Shown here: one piece after another, positions 18,475-27,742 of the stretch
How the letters are laid out: each line of letters opens with the position of its first letter
Position numbering within the stretch: position 1 is the first letter of the stretch
From: Rikenellaceae bacterium DTU049
GTDB lineage: Bacteria > Bacteroidota > Bacteroidia > Bacteroidales > DTU049
Reading direction: 5' to 3'
Length of the DNA stretch: 49,994 nt
Assembly (NCBI GenBank): GCA_001513285.1
Contig: LFTI01000055.1
Span: forward strand, 1 to 49,994
Notes under the pieces: model-generated
What the model saw: the letters and a program-made list of their open reading frames with translations, nothing else
What the model was told of the DNA's origin: nothing
Database searches by the model: none
Program-made: the position numbers and the translations under genes

Positions 18475-19677
18475 TTATTTATTAATTTCATTTAATATCG
18501 TTACTAAAATATCTGGTGAACTAACAAAATATGAATTTGCACATATATTATTTATACTCTCTTTGAGATTATCATCATTAGTTACAAATATAGCAGCTAC
18601 CTTGTTTGTTTTTTTAATTGCAGTAGTTAGCATTGGTATATCTGATTTAGTATCTCCGCATATTATTGCACCTAGTTCATTAATGTTAAGTGGTATATTT
18701 CTATCTAAAAATTCGATTCCATCACCTTTATCGAAATCTTTGAGTTCATTATCTTCATTATTAATATTTAGGATGATTTCAATATCTAATCCCGTATCTT
18801 CTATACTTAAATATTTTTTAGTTGGATCTATATAATTAACTAAATTAATAATTTGATTAAAAAAACTTTCAGAAATATCAGGAGGTATTGAATTATAAAT
18901 ATCTTGACGAGCAATGGTAGTTTGACCAAATTTTTTCTGAAATCCAGAGCCTATAAGTGCAAAAATCTGATACTCTTCATTATTAAGTAAATTATCAATT
19001 TCATTATTTAGTTTGTCCAATATTTTTTGTTTTTCAGAATCGATTGATAAATAATGTTTATTATTATTTTTATCAAGATATTCTCTACCTTTAGAACCAG
19101 CATAAATAAAAAGATTGTCTGGTGATACACTCATATCTAGTAGACCAACATTTTTGAGAGGTGCTGATGTTAAAATTACAGCATTATCAGCAGAGTAGAT
19201 AGCATATCTAGACAAAAATACAGCATTATAAATAGATTGAATAGAAGAATTATATCGACCACAGTAGTTATTTACTGTACCATCTCTATCAGATATTAGA
19301 TTTTTAAATTTATTATTAACTAAAAAATCTTTACCATCAGCCAGTTGCTTAAAAAAATTAGGATTTAAGTTAGATAAATATTCATAAAAATCTTGTTCTT
19401 TATGCAAAAGATAGTAAATATCTTTTTGTAATTCGCTAATCTCATAAAATAAATTAAGTTTCACTTGAGTATTGTGATGATTAATGATTTTTTCATATTG
19501 ATTGCCAGGTAAATTATTTAAGATTTCTAAAGCATCTATCAGTAAATCAATCATTTCTGAATTACAAATCTTGTTATTTAAAATATCATTTACTATTGAT
19601 TTTTTAATATCTCTCGTATAAAACATTAGATTATAAAAATCATTTAAAGAAGTAATATTTAAATATTTTATATCCAT
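18475..19677 (-). CDS. HAD-superfamily phosphatase of unknown substrate, trehalose cluster
   Basis: The 400-residue protein has a ~120-residue helical N-terminal region without recognised motif, then a HAD core: motif I SDRDGT (D130, D132), motif II with ILTSAPL, and motif IV GDTKSD (D342, D346). Catalytic residues are intact. It sits between the trehalose-6-P synthase/phosphatase and the beta-PGM/GH65 fusion, 26 and 6 bases away, so it almost certainly belongs to the same operon. A sugar phosphate is a likely substrate, but the TPP domain of its neighbour is already intact, so its specific job is unclear. Confidence 0.8.
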   Translation of the reverse strand: MDIKYLNITSLNDFYNLMFYTRDIKKSIVNDILNNKICNSEMIDLLIDALEILNNLPGNQYEKIINHHNTQVKLNLFYEISELQKDIYYLLHKEQDFYEYLSNLNPNFFKQLADGKDFLVNNKFKNLISDRDGTVNNYCGRYNSSIQSIYNAVFLSRYAIYSADNAVILTSAPLKNVGLLDMSVSPDNLFIYAGSKGREYLDKNNNKHYLSIDSEKQKILDKLNNEIDNLLNNEEYQIFALIGSGFQKKFGQTTIARQDIYNSIPPDISESFFNQIINLVNYIDPTKKYLSIEDTGLDIEIILNINNEDNELKDFDKGDGIEFLDRNIPLNINELGAIICGDTKSDIPMLTTAIKKTNKVAAIFVTNDDNLKESINNICANSYFVSSPDILVTILNEINK

Positions 19678-19703
19678 AAAAGATAGTTTTTAATAAGGTT
19701 TGA

Positions 19704-21302
19704 TTACTTAAATTTTTTTAATAGACGAATTAATTTTTCAGAACTATCTATGTACCATTTAGCTTCTGTAGGTGTAAGTCCGACCTTGATGCTATATGAA
19801 TAATTTGGCAAAACTTCGAAAAGGCTTTCATCAGTAATATCATCACCAGCAGTTAAAATAAAGTCCCAATTTTTTTCATCAAGCCAAAAAGAAAAAGCTC
19901 TAACTTTATTGATACCCGCTTGCTTTATTTCAATAAATTTAGGCCCTTGTAATATGTTAAGATTCATATTAGTAGCAAGAGCCATATTTTTAAGAGTATT
20001 TTTTAATTCTATAGATCTAATATCAGCTAATTTTTTATTTACTTTTTTATAATTCCATACGATAGAAAATTCTTTTTGTTGAATAAAAGAACGAGGTGTA
20101 CGATCCATGTAGAATTCTATAATAGGTAATATTTTTACCATCCAATCATTATCCAATGGTTCTATATTTTCCCATTCTCCGTTACGTTTTATTAATGCTC
20201 CGTGTTCGGCAATCAATCCGACATTAATATTTGCAAAATTTTGTTCTAAATCATATTTTTGTCTACCACTTAGAATAACAATTTTATTTTTAGAATTATT
20301 TGATAATTTTTTTAATAAATTCAATAATTCTTTATCGGGAGTATATCCCTCTAAATTCGAAGGGATTAGAGTACCATCTAAATCTAAAGCTAGTAGCCTA
20401 TTATGGGCAAGGGAATAATCTTGAACTATTTTATTAATAACCTCAATATTTAAATATTTTGAAGTTAATTGATTTTGATGATTTTTTATATTATCTAAAG
20501 AGTTTATAAAATCTTCAGCCCATCTACGAACATTGTATCGTTTCAGTCTAAACTGCATTTGCTTATTTCTTTTTATTTGTTCATCTTCATTCATTTCTAT
20601 AGCTTGATGGATAGCCTCTATCACTTCATTGGTATTATTAGGATTAACGATGATAGCTTCACTCATTTCTTTAGCAGCTCCAGCCATTTCACTAAGTATT
20701 AGTACGCCTTTATCATTTGATTTAGTAGCGACAAACTCTTTAGCTATCAGATTCATACCATCTTTGATAGGTGTCACCAGAGCAATATCTGCCACATTAT
20801 ATAGAGCTGCCATGTTTTCTATAGGAAAGGAACGATAAAAATACCAGATTGGATTCCAATCAAAAGTTCTATATTTACCATTTATCCTACCTACTAATTC
20901 ATCTACTTCTTTTTTTAGCTGTTGATAATAGTATACCTTTGTTCTCGAAGGAGCAGATACTTGAATTAAAGAAACTTTGCCTTGATATTCTGGATATTTT
21001 TCTAAAAATTGCTCAAAAGCTTCTAATCTTTGTGGAATACCTTTAGTATAATCAAGTCTATCTACTGATAAAATTAATTTATATTTTCCCATACGTCTTC
21101 GTATCTGAGCCATATTTCTACGCACTTCTTTTAATTCTATAGCATTAGCATATCTTTCATAATCAATGCCCATAGGGAAACTATCAACTTTTAAAATTCT
21201 ATCATTATTAATTATTTCACCAAGAGTATGATCGTAGCCTAATATATTATAAACACTATCTAAAAAATTATGAACATAATCATAAATATGAAACCCTATC
21301 AA
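19704..21302 (-). CDS. otsB: C-terminal part of OtsAB: remainder of GT20 plus trehalose phosphatase
   Basis: The frame is open from the shift site onwards; the nominal start at 21302 is a TTG that normally encodes Leu of ADLIGFH, so it is probably not a real start. GT20 motifs follow ([33 protein letters not shown]). The phosphatase domain shows LDLDGTL and GDDITDE with all catalytic Asp residues present. Confidence 0.85.
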   Translation of the reverse strand: MIGFHIYDYVHNFLDSVYNILGYDHTLGEIINNDRILKVDSFPMGIDYERYANAIELKEVRRNMAQIRRRMGKYKLILSVDRLDYTKGIPQRLEAFEQFLEKYPEYQGKVSLIQVSAPSRTKVYYYQQLKKEVDELVGRINGKYRTFDWNPIWYFYRSFPIENMAALYNVADIALVTPIKDGMNLIAKEFVATKSNDKGVLILSEMAGAAKEMSEAIIVNPNNTNEVIEAIHQAIEMNEDEQIKRNKQMQFRLKRYNVRRWAEDFINSLDNIKNHQNQLTSKYLNIEVINKIVQDYSLAHNRLLALDLDGTLIPSNLEGYTPDKELLNLLKKLSNNSKNKIVILSGRQKYDLEQNFANINVGLIAEHGALIKRNGEWENIEPLDNDWMVKILPIIEFYMDRTPRSFIQQKEFSIVWNYKKVNKKLADIRSIELKNTLKNMALATNMNLNILQGPKFIEIKQAGINKVRAFSFWLDEKNWDFILTAGDDITDESLFEVLPNYSYSIKVGLTPTEAKWYIDSSEKLIRLLKKFK

Positions 21303-21346
21303 ATCTGCTCCTAATAAACCTTCTAATATTTCTTTTCTCCACGGGA

Positions 21347-21883
21347 TTAAGTGAAAAATCTCAAATGGTGGAAATGGAATATGTAGAAAAAACTAATCCT
21401 AGCATCAGGTAGCTCTTTTCTAAGCATAGTAGGTAATAGCATCAGATGATAATCATTTATCCATATATTATCACCTGGTTCAGCTATTTTTATAATAGCA
21501 TCGCAAAATTTTTTATTTACTTTTTTATAACATTCCCATTGTTTCTCATCATAAATAACATATTGCGTAAAGCAATGAAATAATGGCCAGATAGTCCTAT
21601 TGCAAAAACCATAATAATATTTATTTACTTCATTTTCAGTTAAAAACAATGGAATATTAGAGTAGTCATTTTTTAATTTAATTTCTATATCATTTATTTT
21701 ATTTTTGCTTAAATTATCTGAAGTGATGCCACACCACCCTAACCAACTACTATCATAACTTTTATAAAATGAACCTAACCCAGTAGCTAATCCACCCACA
21801 CTTGGTTTAATATTAAATGAATTCTTTCTCTGTTCTATAGATACAGGTAATCTATTAGAAACTACTAATAATCTACTCATCAC
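21347..21883 (-). CDS. otsA: N-terminal fragment of trehalose-6-phosphate synthase (GT20)
   Basis: The 178-residue frame carries the GT20 start RLLVVSNRLP, the GGLATGL loop and WINDYHLMLLP. It ends soon after the frameshift at 21387-21392 in residues unrelated to the family (YIFHFHHLRFFT). An alternative ATG one codon later (MSRLL) is equally likely as the start. Confidence 0.85.
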   Translation of the reverse strand: MMSRLLVVSNRLPVSIEQRKNSFNIKPSVGGLATGLGSFYKSYDSSWLGWCGITSDNLSKNKINDIEIKLKNDYSNIPLFLTENEVNKYYYGFCNRTIWPLFHCFTQYVIYDEKQWECYKKVNKKFCDAIIKIAEPGDNIWINDYHLMLLPTMLRKELPDARISFFYIFHFHHLRFFT

Positions 21884-22166
21884 ACATATTTTTATCTATT
21901 TATATAATACAAATTTACAAAATTATTATTAAAAAGACCCAATAAAGGGAAATTTAATAAATAAAGTTTATAAGAGTTTATTAGTGTAAACCTATCCATT
22001 ACACTCTCTAACTACCAATATCACAGTCACCTCGTTATAAAAAAGTGCTTAGAGTTTAGACTTTTAGTTACGCATCAAAGCGGGGTTGATATTCTAGATG
22101 CTTTATTCCATATGTTATTTTTGGTATAATTCCATTTTTAAATTAATTTTGCAAAAAAATAATTTT
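21884..22166. other. Divergent intergenic region between otsAB and tnaA
   Basis: These 283 bases separate divergent genes. They contain a TAATTTTG box on the minus strand (complement of 21918-21925) for the trehalose genes and the tnaA promoter at the right end. The middle contains no gene or recognised riboswitch or hairpin. Confidence 0.5.
22120..22151 (+). promoter_or_regulatory. tnaA promoter
   Basis: TTTG at 22120-22123, exactly 20 bases, then TAATTTTG at 22144-22151: a full match to the Bacteroidota promoter. It lies 15 bases before the tnaA ATG at 22167, implying a very short leader. This also argues against the longer start at 22098. Confidence 0.75.
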
Positions 22167-23546
22167 ATGAAAGATGTATTTTTTGAGCCCTACAAAATCA
22201 AAATGGTAGAGCCTATTAAGATGAGTTCTAGAGATGAACGAGAACAATGGATTAAAGAAGCTCATTATAATTTATTTAGTTTACCAGCAGAGCAAACTAT
22301 AATAGATTTACTAACAGATAGTGGCACTGGAGCTATGAGCGATAGACAGTGGGCAGCATTAATGTTAGGTGATGAGAGTTATGCTGGAGCTTCTTCATAT
22401 TATAATTTAAAAAATGCTATTGAAAAAATTCTTGGATTTCCATATTTCATGCCTACACATCAAGGAAGAGCTGCAGAGAATGTATTGTTTTCTGTACTCA
22501 TAAAAGCTGGTGATGTAATACCTGGTAATAGTCATTTCGATACTACAAAAGGGCATATAGAATATAGACAAGCTACAGCAATAGATTGTACTATAGATGA
22601 AGCTTTTGATACTGACATTATACATCCTTTCAAAGGGAATGTTGATATTAATAAATTGGTAAAAGTATTAGAAACTAATGAAGCATCAAAGATTCCTTTT
22701 ATCATAATTACTATTACTAATAATACTGCGGGCGGACAACCTGTAAGTATGGAAAATCTAAAACAAGTTCGAGAAGTAGCAAATAAATTTAATAAATTAG
22801 TGGTCATAGATGGTGCTAGATTTGCCGAAAATGCATATTTTATTAAAACTAGAGAAAAAGGTTATGAAAATAAAACTATTAAAGAAATTACAAAAGAAAT
22901 GCTATCTTATGCAGATATCATGACTATGAGTGCTAAAAAAGATGGTTTAGTAAATATAGGAGGCTTTATTGCTATGAGAGATAAAAAAATCTGGGAAGCT
23001 ACAAGTGTATTTAACATAATGTATGAAGGTTATGTAACTTATGGTGGAATGGCAGGTAGAGATATGAATGCTCTTGCTATTGGACTGGATGAGTCTACAG
23101 AATTTACATATTTAGATTATCGAATCAAACAAGTAAAAATATTAGGTGATATTTTAGAAGAAGCTGGTATACCTTATCAAAAACCTGCTGGTGGTCATGC
23201 AATTTTTGTAGACGCTAAGAAATTTTTGCCTTATGTACCTAAAGAAGAATATATAGCTCAAACCTTAGCAGTAGAATTTTATCTAGAAGGTGGTGTGCGT
23301 GGCGTAGAAATCGGTACTCTTTTAGCAGATAGAGATCCTATAACTAAAGAAGATCGTTATCCAACACTAGAACTCGTGAGATTGACTATACCGCGAAGAG
23401 TATATTCTAATGATCATATGAGATATGTAGGTGAAGTAGTAAAATCTGTCTTTAATAGACGAGATCAAATAAAGCACGGTTATCGTATTGTAGAAGAAGC
23501 TCCTATTATGAGACATTTTACTGTAAAATTAGAAAAAATTTTATAA
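22167..23546 (+). CDS. tnaA: Tryptophanase (tryptophan indole-lyase)
   Basis: The 459-residue PLP enzyme cleaves L-tryptophan to indole, pyruvate and ammonia. Family landmarks include LLTDSGTGAMSD (48-59), PTHQGRAAEN (96-105) and the PLP-lysine segment MSAKKDG (K257/K258). Two positions separate it from tyrosine phenol-lyase: Asp125 in HFDTTKGH, where TPL has Thr, and Ile382 in VRGVEIG, where TPL has the tyrosine-binding Arg. Both favour tryptophanase. Indole production would be expected. The gene stands alone with its own promoter; no tryptophan permease gene is adjacent. Confidence 0.92.
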   Translation: MKDVFFEPYKIKMVEPIKMSSRDEREQWIKEAHYNLFSLPAEQTIIDLLTDSGTGAMSDRQWAALMLGDESYAGASSYYNLKNAIEKILGFPYFMPTHQGRAAENVLFSVLIKAGDVIPGNSHFDTTKGHIEYRQATAIDCTIDEAFDTDIIHPFKGNVDINKLVKVLETNEASKIPFIIITITNNTAGGQPVSMENLKQVREVANKFNKLVVIDGARFAENAYFIKTREKGYENKTIKEITKEMLSYADIMTMSAKKDGLVNIGGFIAMRDKKIWEATSVFNIMYEGYVTYGGMAGRDMNALAIGLDESTEFTYLDYRIKQVKILGDILEEAGIPYQKPAGGHAIFVDAKKFLPYVPKEEYIAQTLAVEFYLEGGVRGVEIGTLLADRDPITKEDRYPTLELVRLTIPRRVYSNDHMRYVGEVVKSVFNRRDQIKHGYRIVEEAPIMRHFTVKLEKIL

Positions 23547-23563
23547 AAAATTTAATAAAAAAT

Positions 23564-23593
23564 TTTGCAATTAAAAAAAAAGCATTAATTTTG
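23564..23593 (+). promoter_or_regulatory. Promoter of the tRNA-Gly/tRNA-Leu pair
   Basis: TTTG at 23564-23567 and TAATTTTG at 23586-23593, separated by 18 bases, precede tRNA-Gly by about 21 bases. Confidence 0.65.
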
Positions 23594-23614
23594 CAAACAG
23601 AAAAATTAAAAAAA

Positions 23615-23687
23615 GCGGAAATAGCTCAGTTGGTAGAGCACAACCTTGCCAAGGTTGGGGTCGCGGGTTCGAGTCCCGTTTTCCGCT
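23615..23687 (+). tRNA. tRNA-Gly (GCC anticodon)
   Basis: The 73-base cloverleaf has acceptor GCGGAAA paired with TTTCCGC, D-loop AGCTCAGTTGGTAGAGC, anticodon loop CTTGCCAA with GCC, and T-loop GGTTCGAGTCC. The discriminator base is T and the CCA end is not encoded. Confidence 0.95.
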
Positions 23688-23691
23688 CTAG

Positions 23692-23776
23692 GCCTCGGTG
23701 GCGGAATTGGTAGACGCGCCGGACTTAAAATCCTGTGGCCTTTATGGCCGTGCGGGTTCAAGTCCCGCTCGAGGTA
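23692..23776 (+). tRNA. tRNA-Leu (TAA anticodon)
   Basis: The 85-base type II tRNA has acceptor GCCTCGG paired with TCGAGGT (two G-U pairs), anticodon loop CTTAAAA with TAA, a long variable arm (GTGGCCTTTATGGCC) and T-loop GGTTCAAGTCC. It follows tRNA-Gly after four bases and shares its transcript. Confidence 0.95.
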
Positions 23777-23820
23777 TTATTTATAAAAATTTTTTCATAC
23801 TTTGATTAAATTAATTCTAC

Positions 23821-23860
23821 AAAAACCGTGAAAAATTAACAATTTTCGCGGTTTTTTTTA
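23821..23860 (+). terminator. Rho-independent terminator after the tRNAs
   Basis: AAACCGTGAAAAATT and ATTTTCGCGGTTT form a stem of about 12 bp (one G-U pair) around a short loop, followed by a run of eight or so T. It ends the tRNA transcript just before the next gene's ATG. Confidence 0.85.
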
Positions 23861-23866
23861 ATTATT

Positions 23867-25135
23867 ATGAATAAACTGAATAGTAAAATTAATTTTCCAC
23901 TTTTTTATGCTTTCTTATTCTATCTTATTTTTATTACTAATATTTTCTTGCCCCCTATTAATTTAGGTTTTACTTTTTACTTTAGATTTGTAGATTTTAT
24001 CATACCTTTTGCTATTTTATTGATAATTATTGATAAAAATAGAATTATTCCACGATCCTTTGTCTTTTTTATTATTTTATCTGTGTGGATAGCTATTTCT
24101 ATGATAATAAATCATAATAATGTAGCTACTAATGATTTATATGAATTTTATAAAATTTTTAAATTTGCTGTAATTGCAATAGTAGCATTATCATATTTTA
24201 AACATTTTGAAAATCATTTCGACCTTTTTATTAAAATAACTTTTTTAGTATTGCTCGTTTTGAATTTATTTCAATATTATAATATATTTAATTTTCATGA
24301 TGTAGTAGAGCCATTTTATGATCCATCAGGTATTCATTGGGCTAGTTTTGGGAAAAATTCTTTAGGTGGTCCTGGCCCTAAACGTATGTTAGGTACTGGT
24401 GGTAATCCTAATATTAATGCCATCATATTTTTATTTTATTATTGTTGGTTTTTATTTTCTATGTTTCATAAAAATTTAAAAAATCTCAAGTGGCATAATT
24501 GGTTATTTTTATTTTTGTCTATTATAGCTATAATACTTTGCCAATCTCGCACCGCATTGGTTATCATTTTAGTGATAACAATAATATATTTCATATCTTA
24601 TCATAAACCTATTAAATATATGTTTATCATTATTGCATCGACAATATTCATGATGTTATTTTTAGATTTGGTAAGTCAAGAATCTATATCATATTTTTCT
24701 GGTTTTTTTAAAAATGTAACAGTAGATGGCAAAGAATATTTAGCAGAAAATCAATCAGTTAGAGGTAGATTAGATACATGGAAATTTCTATTCAATATGT
24801 GGATCGAAAAGCCAATAGCAGGATATGGACCATATAAAAACTTTTTCTATTCATTAAAGTTATATTCCGAAAACGAATATATTCTTTATCTATGGAGATA
24901 TGGTATAATTGGCTTCTTTTTATATATCTATTGGTATTTATTTCCTGTTGTCAAATTAGAAAATAAAAAGGTTAAATTATCTATTAATCCATTTTATTTA
25001 TTATTTGGTTTATCATTAATGACTGCTGCCCTTACCAATAATCCAATAACTCATCCTATGATTTCGGTTTTATTAGCAATTTCTGTTGGCTATCAGTTAG
25101 CCTTGGGTAAAAATATTTCTACTGCTACAAATTAG
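23867..25135 (+). CDS. O-antigen ligase/polymerase-like membrane protein
   Basis: The 422-residue protein has about 11 membrane segments and a large loop containing SVRGRLDTWKFLFNMWIEKP and AGYGPYKNFF, plus CQSRTALVIIL; this is the usual pattern of the O-antigen ligase (WaaL/Wzy-C) family. Such enzymes join polysaccharide to lipid A core or polymerise repeat units. The start is only about 6 bases past the tRNA terminator. It converges on the radical SAM gene with a 4-base overlap of the stops. Confidence 0.85.
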   Translation: MNKLNSKINFPLFYAFLFYLIFITNIFLPPINLGFTFYFRFVDFIIPFAILLIIIDKNRIIPRSFVFFIILSVWIAISMIINHNNVATNDLYEFYKIFKFAVIAIVALSYFKHFENHFDLFIKITFLVLLVLNLFQYYNIFNFHDVVEPFYDPSGIHWASFGKNSLGGPGPKRMLGTGGNPNINAIIFLFYYCWFLFSMFHKNLKNLKWHNWLFLFLSIIAIILCQSRTALVIILVITIIYFISYHKPIKYMFIIIASTIFMMLFLDLVSQESISYFSGFFKNVTVDGKEYLAENQSVRGRLDTWKFLFNMWIEKPIAGYGPYKNFFYSLKLYSENEYILYLWRYGIIGFFLYIYWYLFPVVKLENKKVKLSINPFYLLFGLSLMTAALTNNPITHPMISVLLAISVGYQLALGKNISTATN

Positions 25136-26523
25136 TTATTTGTCCAACGTTGTTTCCATGTTTTGTATTTGAATTTCAAATCATTTTCCCATATAGGATC
25201 TACAAGTTTTCGATATTCTTTAATATAATTATCCAAAAAAGAAATAATTTCAGGATCAGTGATTACATCCATACTACTATTATAAGATGGTTTAGCATTA
25301 AATTTAGTAACAATATCGCGTAGCACTTGTGGATTATCTATCAGAGCACAAGGAGTGAGTAAATTGTTATTTTCTCTATATGGTTGAGCATCTTGGAAAG
25401 CTTTAAAAAATGGAGATTGAATGACGTCAATTAATTTTTTATCTTTAATATTATCAACTGAGAATTGTAGAAATACACAAGGCTCTACATCGCCATGACA
25501 GTTAATATGAAAGTAGCCTCCTTGTCTAGCACCACAGATGCATCCACCCACATATGGACCATCATTCCAGAAATCACCAATAAAAATTGGTTTAGTATTA
25601 CGTATTTCAATAGATCTGCGTCTAAGTCTAAAACGTTGTTCTGGTGTTGCCATCAAGCTCACATCTGGTTTTCTGCCAATAGGTACATATTGGAAAAACC
25701 AACCGATAGCACAACCTTTCTCTATCATTAAATCTATGAATTCATCAGACATTAAAGTTTCAATGTTAAGTTTAGTGGGAGTAGCCGAAAAGCCGAAAGG
25801 TACGCAAGCATTACTCAGATTGTCCATTGCTTCCATAATACGTTTAAATGTGCCTTCACCTCTACGAGCATCAGTTTCTTTTTCAAATCCTTCAATAGAT
25901 ATGGCAGGAGCAGCATTCCCCAACTTTCCTAATCTATTAGCAACATCTTTAGTTATTAAAGTGCCATTAGTATATATCTGAAAAAACATATCATGATGTT
26001 TCTCCATAATATCTAATAAATGTGGCCACATAAAAGGCTCACCACCAGAAACTGTAACAAAGTAAATACCTAAATCTTTTGCTTCGTTAAAGATACGATC
26101 AGCTAGTTCAAAAGATAAATCCTCTTGTTTAGAATAATTGCCAGCATAGCAACCCACACAAGTCAGATTACATTTAGCAGTAGGACTGATGACAAAAAAC
26201 CATGGCATCCAAATATTTAGTTCTTTTCTAAGTTGTTCTTGACGTTGTCTGCCGATAACTGCTGCATTAATAAAGAAATTTTGAATAACACAGTCTAAAC
26301 TTTGTTTAGAAATTCGACTAAAAGTATTTTTTGCTAATTGAGCACCAGGTTGATGTTCTACAAAGATTCTACGAATTTTCTCAGCTTCCCATCTTACTTT
26401 TTCACTTTTAATGAAATACTTATTAGCAATATCAATCATTTTAATAATATTCTCATCAGATTGATGAGAAGCATACCTAAGCATTCGTGTAATTGCATAC
26501 TTTTTGATAAAATTCATTGTCAT
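25132..26523 (-). CDS. Radical SAM protein with SPASM-like C-terminal cysteines
   Basis: The 463-residue protein has a radical SAM core with the 4Fe-4S motif KCNLTCVGC (C118, C122, C125), the GGEP loop (160-163) and a C-terminal cysteine cluster (C328, C330, C342, C349, C392) suggesting SPASM-type auxiliary clusters. An unusual ~110-residue helical N-terminal region precedes the core. SPASM proteins modify peptides, heme precursors or other substrates; no precursor peptide or partner gene is adjacent, so the reaction is unknown. The start may be the Met at residue 3 (MNFIKKY). Confidence 0.85.
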   Translation of the reverse strand: MTMNFIKKYAITRMLRYASHQSDENIIKMIDIANKYFIKSEKVRWEAEKIRRIFVEHQPGAQLAKNTFSRISKQSLDCVIQNFFINAAVIGRQRQEQLRKELNIWMPWFFVISPTAKCNLTCVGCYAGNYSKQEDLSFELADRIFNEAKDLGIYFVTVSGGEPFMWPHLLDIMEKHHDMFFQIYTNGTLITKDVANRLGKLGNAAPAISIEGFEKETDARRGEGTFKRIMEAMDNLSNACVPFGFSATPTKLNIETLMSDEFIDLMIEKGCAIGWFFQYVPIGRKPDVSLMATPEQRFRLRRRSIEIRNTKPIFIGDFWNDGPYVGGCICGARQGGYFHINCHGDVEPCVFLQFSVDNIKDKKLIDVIQSPFFKAFQDAQPYRENNNLLTPCALIDNPQVLRDIVTKFNAKPSYNSSMDVITDPEIISFLDNYIKEYRKLVDPIWENDLKFKYKTWKQRWTNN

Positions 26524-26605
26524 GATATTATATTTTTTTAATACAAATATAAAGAATTTTTTTAATTAATAAAAAACTAATTAATTTTACAAAAAAAAAT
26601 TGACT

Positions 26606-27310
26606 ATGATATTCTTACAAATAGTGCAAAATGCAGCAGATTCACTGCAACAATTATCACAACAAGTAGCCCCTGTACAAGGTTATGAGAAACTACCATA
26701 TTGGGAATTAGCAAAATCAGGTGGTGTAATAGTGATAATTTTAGCCGTTCTATTACTAATAGCAATATATATATTTTTTGAACGTTATTTAGCTATTAGA
26801 AAAGCAGCTAAGGAGAACCCAACATTCATGAGCAATCTAAAAAATTATATTCTAGAAGGGAAAAAAGATAGTGCTTTAGCATTATGTCAGAGTACTAATA
26901 CTCCTCTATCTCGAATGATAGAAAAAGGACTTAGCCGCCTAGGAAGACCATTAAATGACATTAATGAGTCTATAGAAAATGAAGGTAAATTAGAAATAGC
27001 AAAATTGGAAAAAGGAATTACTTTTTTAGCAACAATTGGTAGCATATCACCTAGCATAGGATTTTTAGGAACAGTATCAGGTATGGTTAGAGCATTTTTT
27101 AATATGGCAAATGCAGGGAATAATATAGATATTTCATTATTAAGTCAAGGGATATATCAAGCACTTATAACGACAGTAGCTGGTTTAATAGTAGGCATAA
27201 TAGTTACTTTTTTATATAATATCATAGTAGATAGAATCGAAAGATTAGTATATATGCTCGAGGCTAGAGCTACAGAATTTATAGATTTTTTACAACAACC
27301 TCCAAAATAA
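26606..27310 (+). CDS. exbB: MotA/TolQ/ExbB proton channel family protein
   Basis: From the ATG at 26606 the protein is 234 residues. It has a periplasmic-facing N-terminal segment, one membrane helix (about residues 35-58), a cytoplasmic domain, and two C-terminal helices with LATIGSISPSIGFLGTVSGM and the later ITTVAGLIVGII, which are the conserved MotA/ExbB channel elements. With ExbD it couples proton flow to TonB. A TTG at 26600 gives a slightly longer variant, but ATG is preferred. exbD starts 6 bases after the stop. Confidence 0.93.
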   Translation: MIFLQIVQNAADSLQQLSQQVAPVQGYEKLPYWELAKSGGVIVIILAVLLLIAIYIFFERYLAIRKAAKENPTFMSNLKNYILEGKKDSALALCQSTNTPLSRMIEKGLSRLGRPLNDINESIENEGKLEIAKLEKGITFLATIGSISPSIGFLGTVSGMVRAFFNMANAGNNIDISLLSQGIYQALITTVAGLIVGIIVTFLYNIIVDRIERLVYMLEARATEFIDFLQQPPK

Positions 27311-27316
27311 AAAATT

Positions 27317-27739
27317 ATGGATTTAAAGCCTAAACATAGAATTGGAGTAGAAATGAATAATACCTCGATGTCTGATTTAGTATTTCTTCTTCTTATATTT
27401 TTTATGTTAACATCTACTCTTATTAGTCCTAATGCGATAAAACTTTTATTGCCATCTAGTACTTCTCCACGTGTGTTAGCTCCTGCTAAACCAGTAAAAA
27501 TTTATATTGATGAGAAATTACAATATTATATTGACGGTATTCCAGTAGATGAGCTGAAATTAGCAGAGCAAATGACTATACGATTAAAAGATAGTCCGCC
27601 AGATGCGTCTGTCGTCATTAATGCAGATGCTACTGTTCCTGTGCAAGCTGTTGTAAATATTATAGACATAGTAAATCAAATAAATGAAAGCTTAAATGCC
27701 TCTCATAAAGCTATTTTAGCTACTCAACCAAAGAAATAA
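27317..27739 (+). CDS. exbD: Biopolymer transport protein ExbD
   Basis: The 140-residue protein has the ExbD/TolR layout: a short N-terminal cytoplasmic part, one membrane helix with the functional Asp in MSDLVFLLLIFFML (D20), and a periplasmic domain ending with VPVQAVVNIIDIVNQ. It is coupled to ExbB and TonB in the same operon; tonB follows after 3 bases. Confidence 0.93.
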   Translation: MDLKPKHRIGVEMNNTSMSDLVFLLLIFFMLTSTLISPNAIKLLLPSSTSPRVLAPAKPVKIYIDEKLQYYIDGIPVDELKLAEQMTIRLKDSPPDASVVINADATVPVQAVVNIIDIVNQINESLNASHKAILATQPKK

Positions 27740-27742
27740 GCT

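Larger units (their letters stand above)
19704..21883 (-). pseudogene. otsAB: Trehalose-6-phosphate synthase/phosphatase fusion, split by a one-base frameshift
   Basis: Together the two frames encode a GT20 synthase (UDP-glucose plus glucose-6-P to trehalose-6-P) followed by a HAD phosphatase that yields trehalose. On the minus strand the N-terminal frame reads ISFF and then shifts at a run of six T (plus-strand A run, 21387-21392). Adding one T restores the conserved path ISFFLHIPFPPFEIF, followed by [20 protein letters not shown]. Everything on both sides is intact, so this is either a real recent mutation, slippage-tolerant expression, or a sequencing error in a homopolymer. It heads the trehalose gene cluster. 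Confidence 0.88.

Noticed and set aside
22167-23546. Tyrosine phenol-lyase instead of tryptophanase
   Set aside because: Asp125 and Ile382 occupy the positions that are Thr and Arg in tyrosine phenol-lyase.
25132-25135. Special regulatory meaning of overlapping convergent stops here and at 38188-38191
   Set aside because: Four-base overlaps of TTAG or TTAA are expected by chance in compact AT-rich genomes.
25495-25981. Plus-strand ORFs opposite the radical SAM gene
   Set aside because: They are shadow frames with no motif, lying fully inside a well-supported gene.
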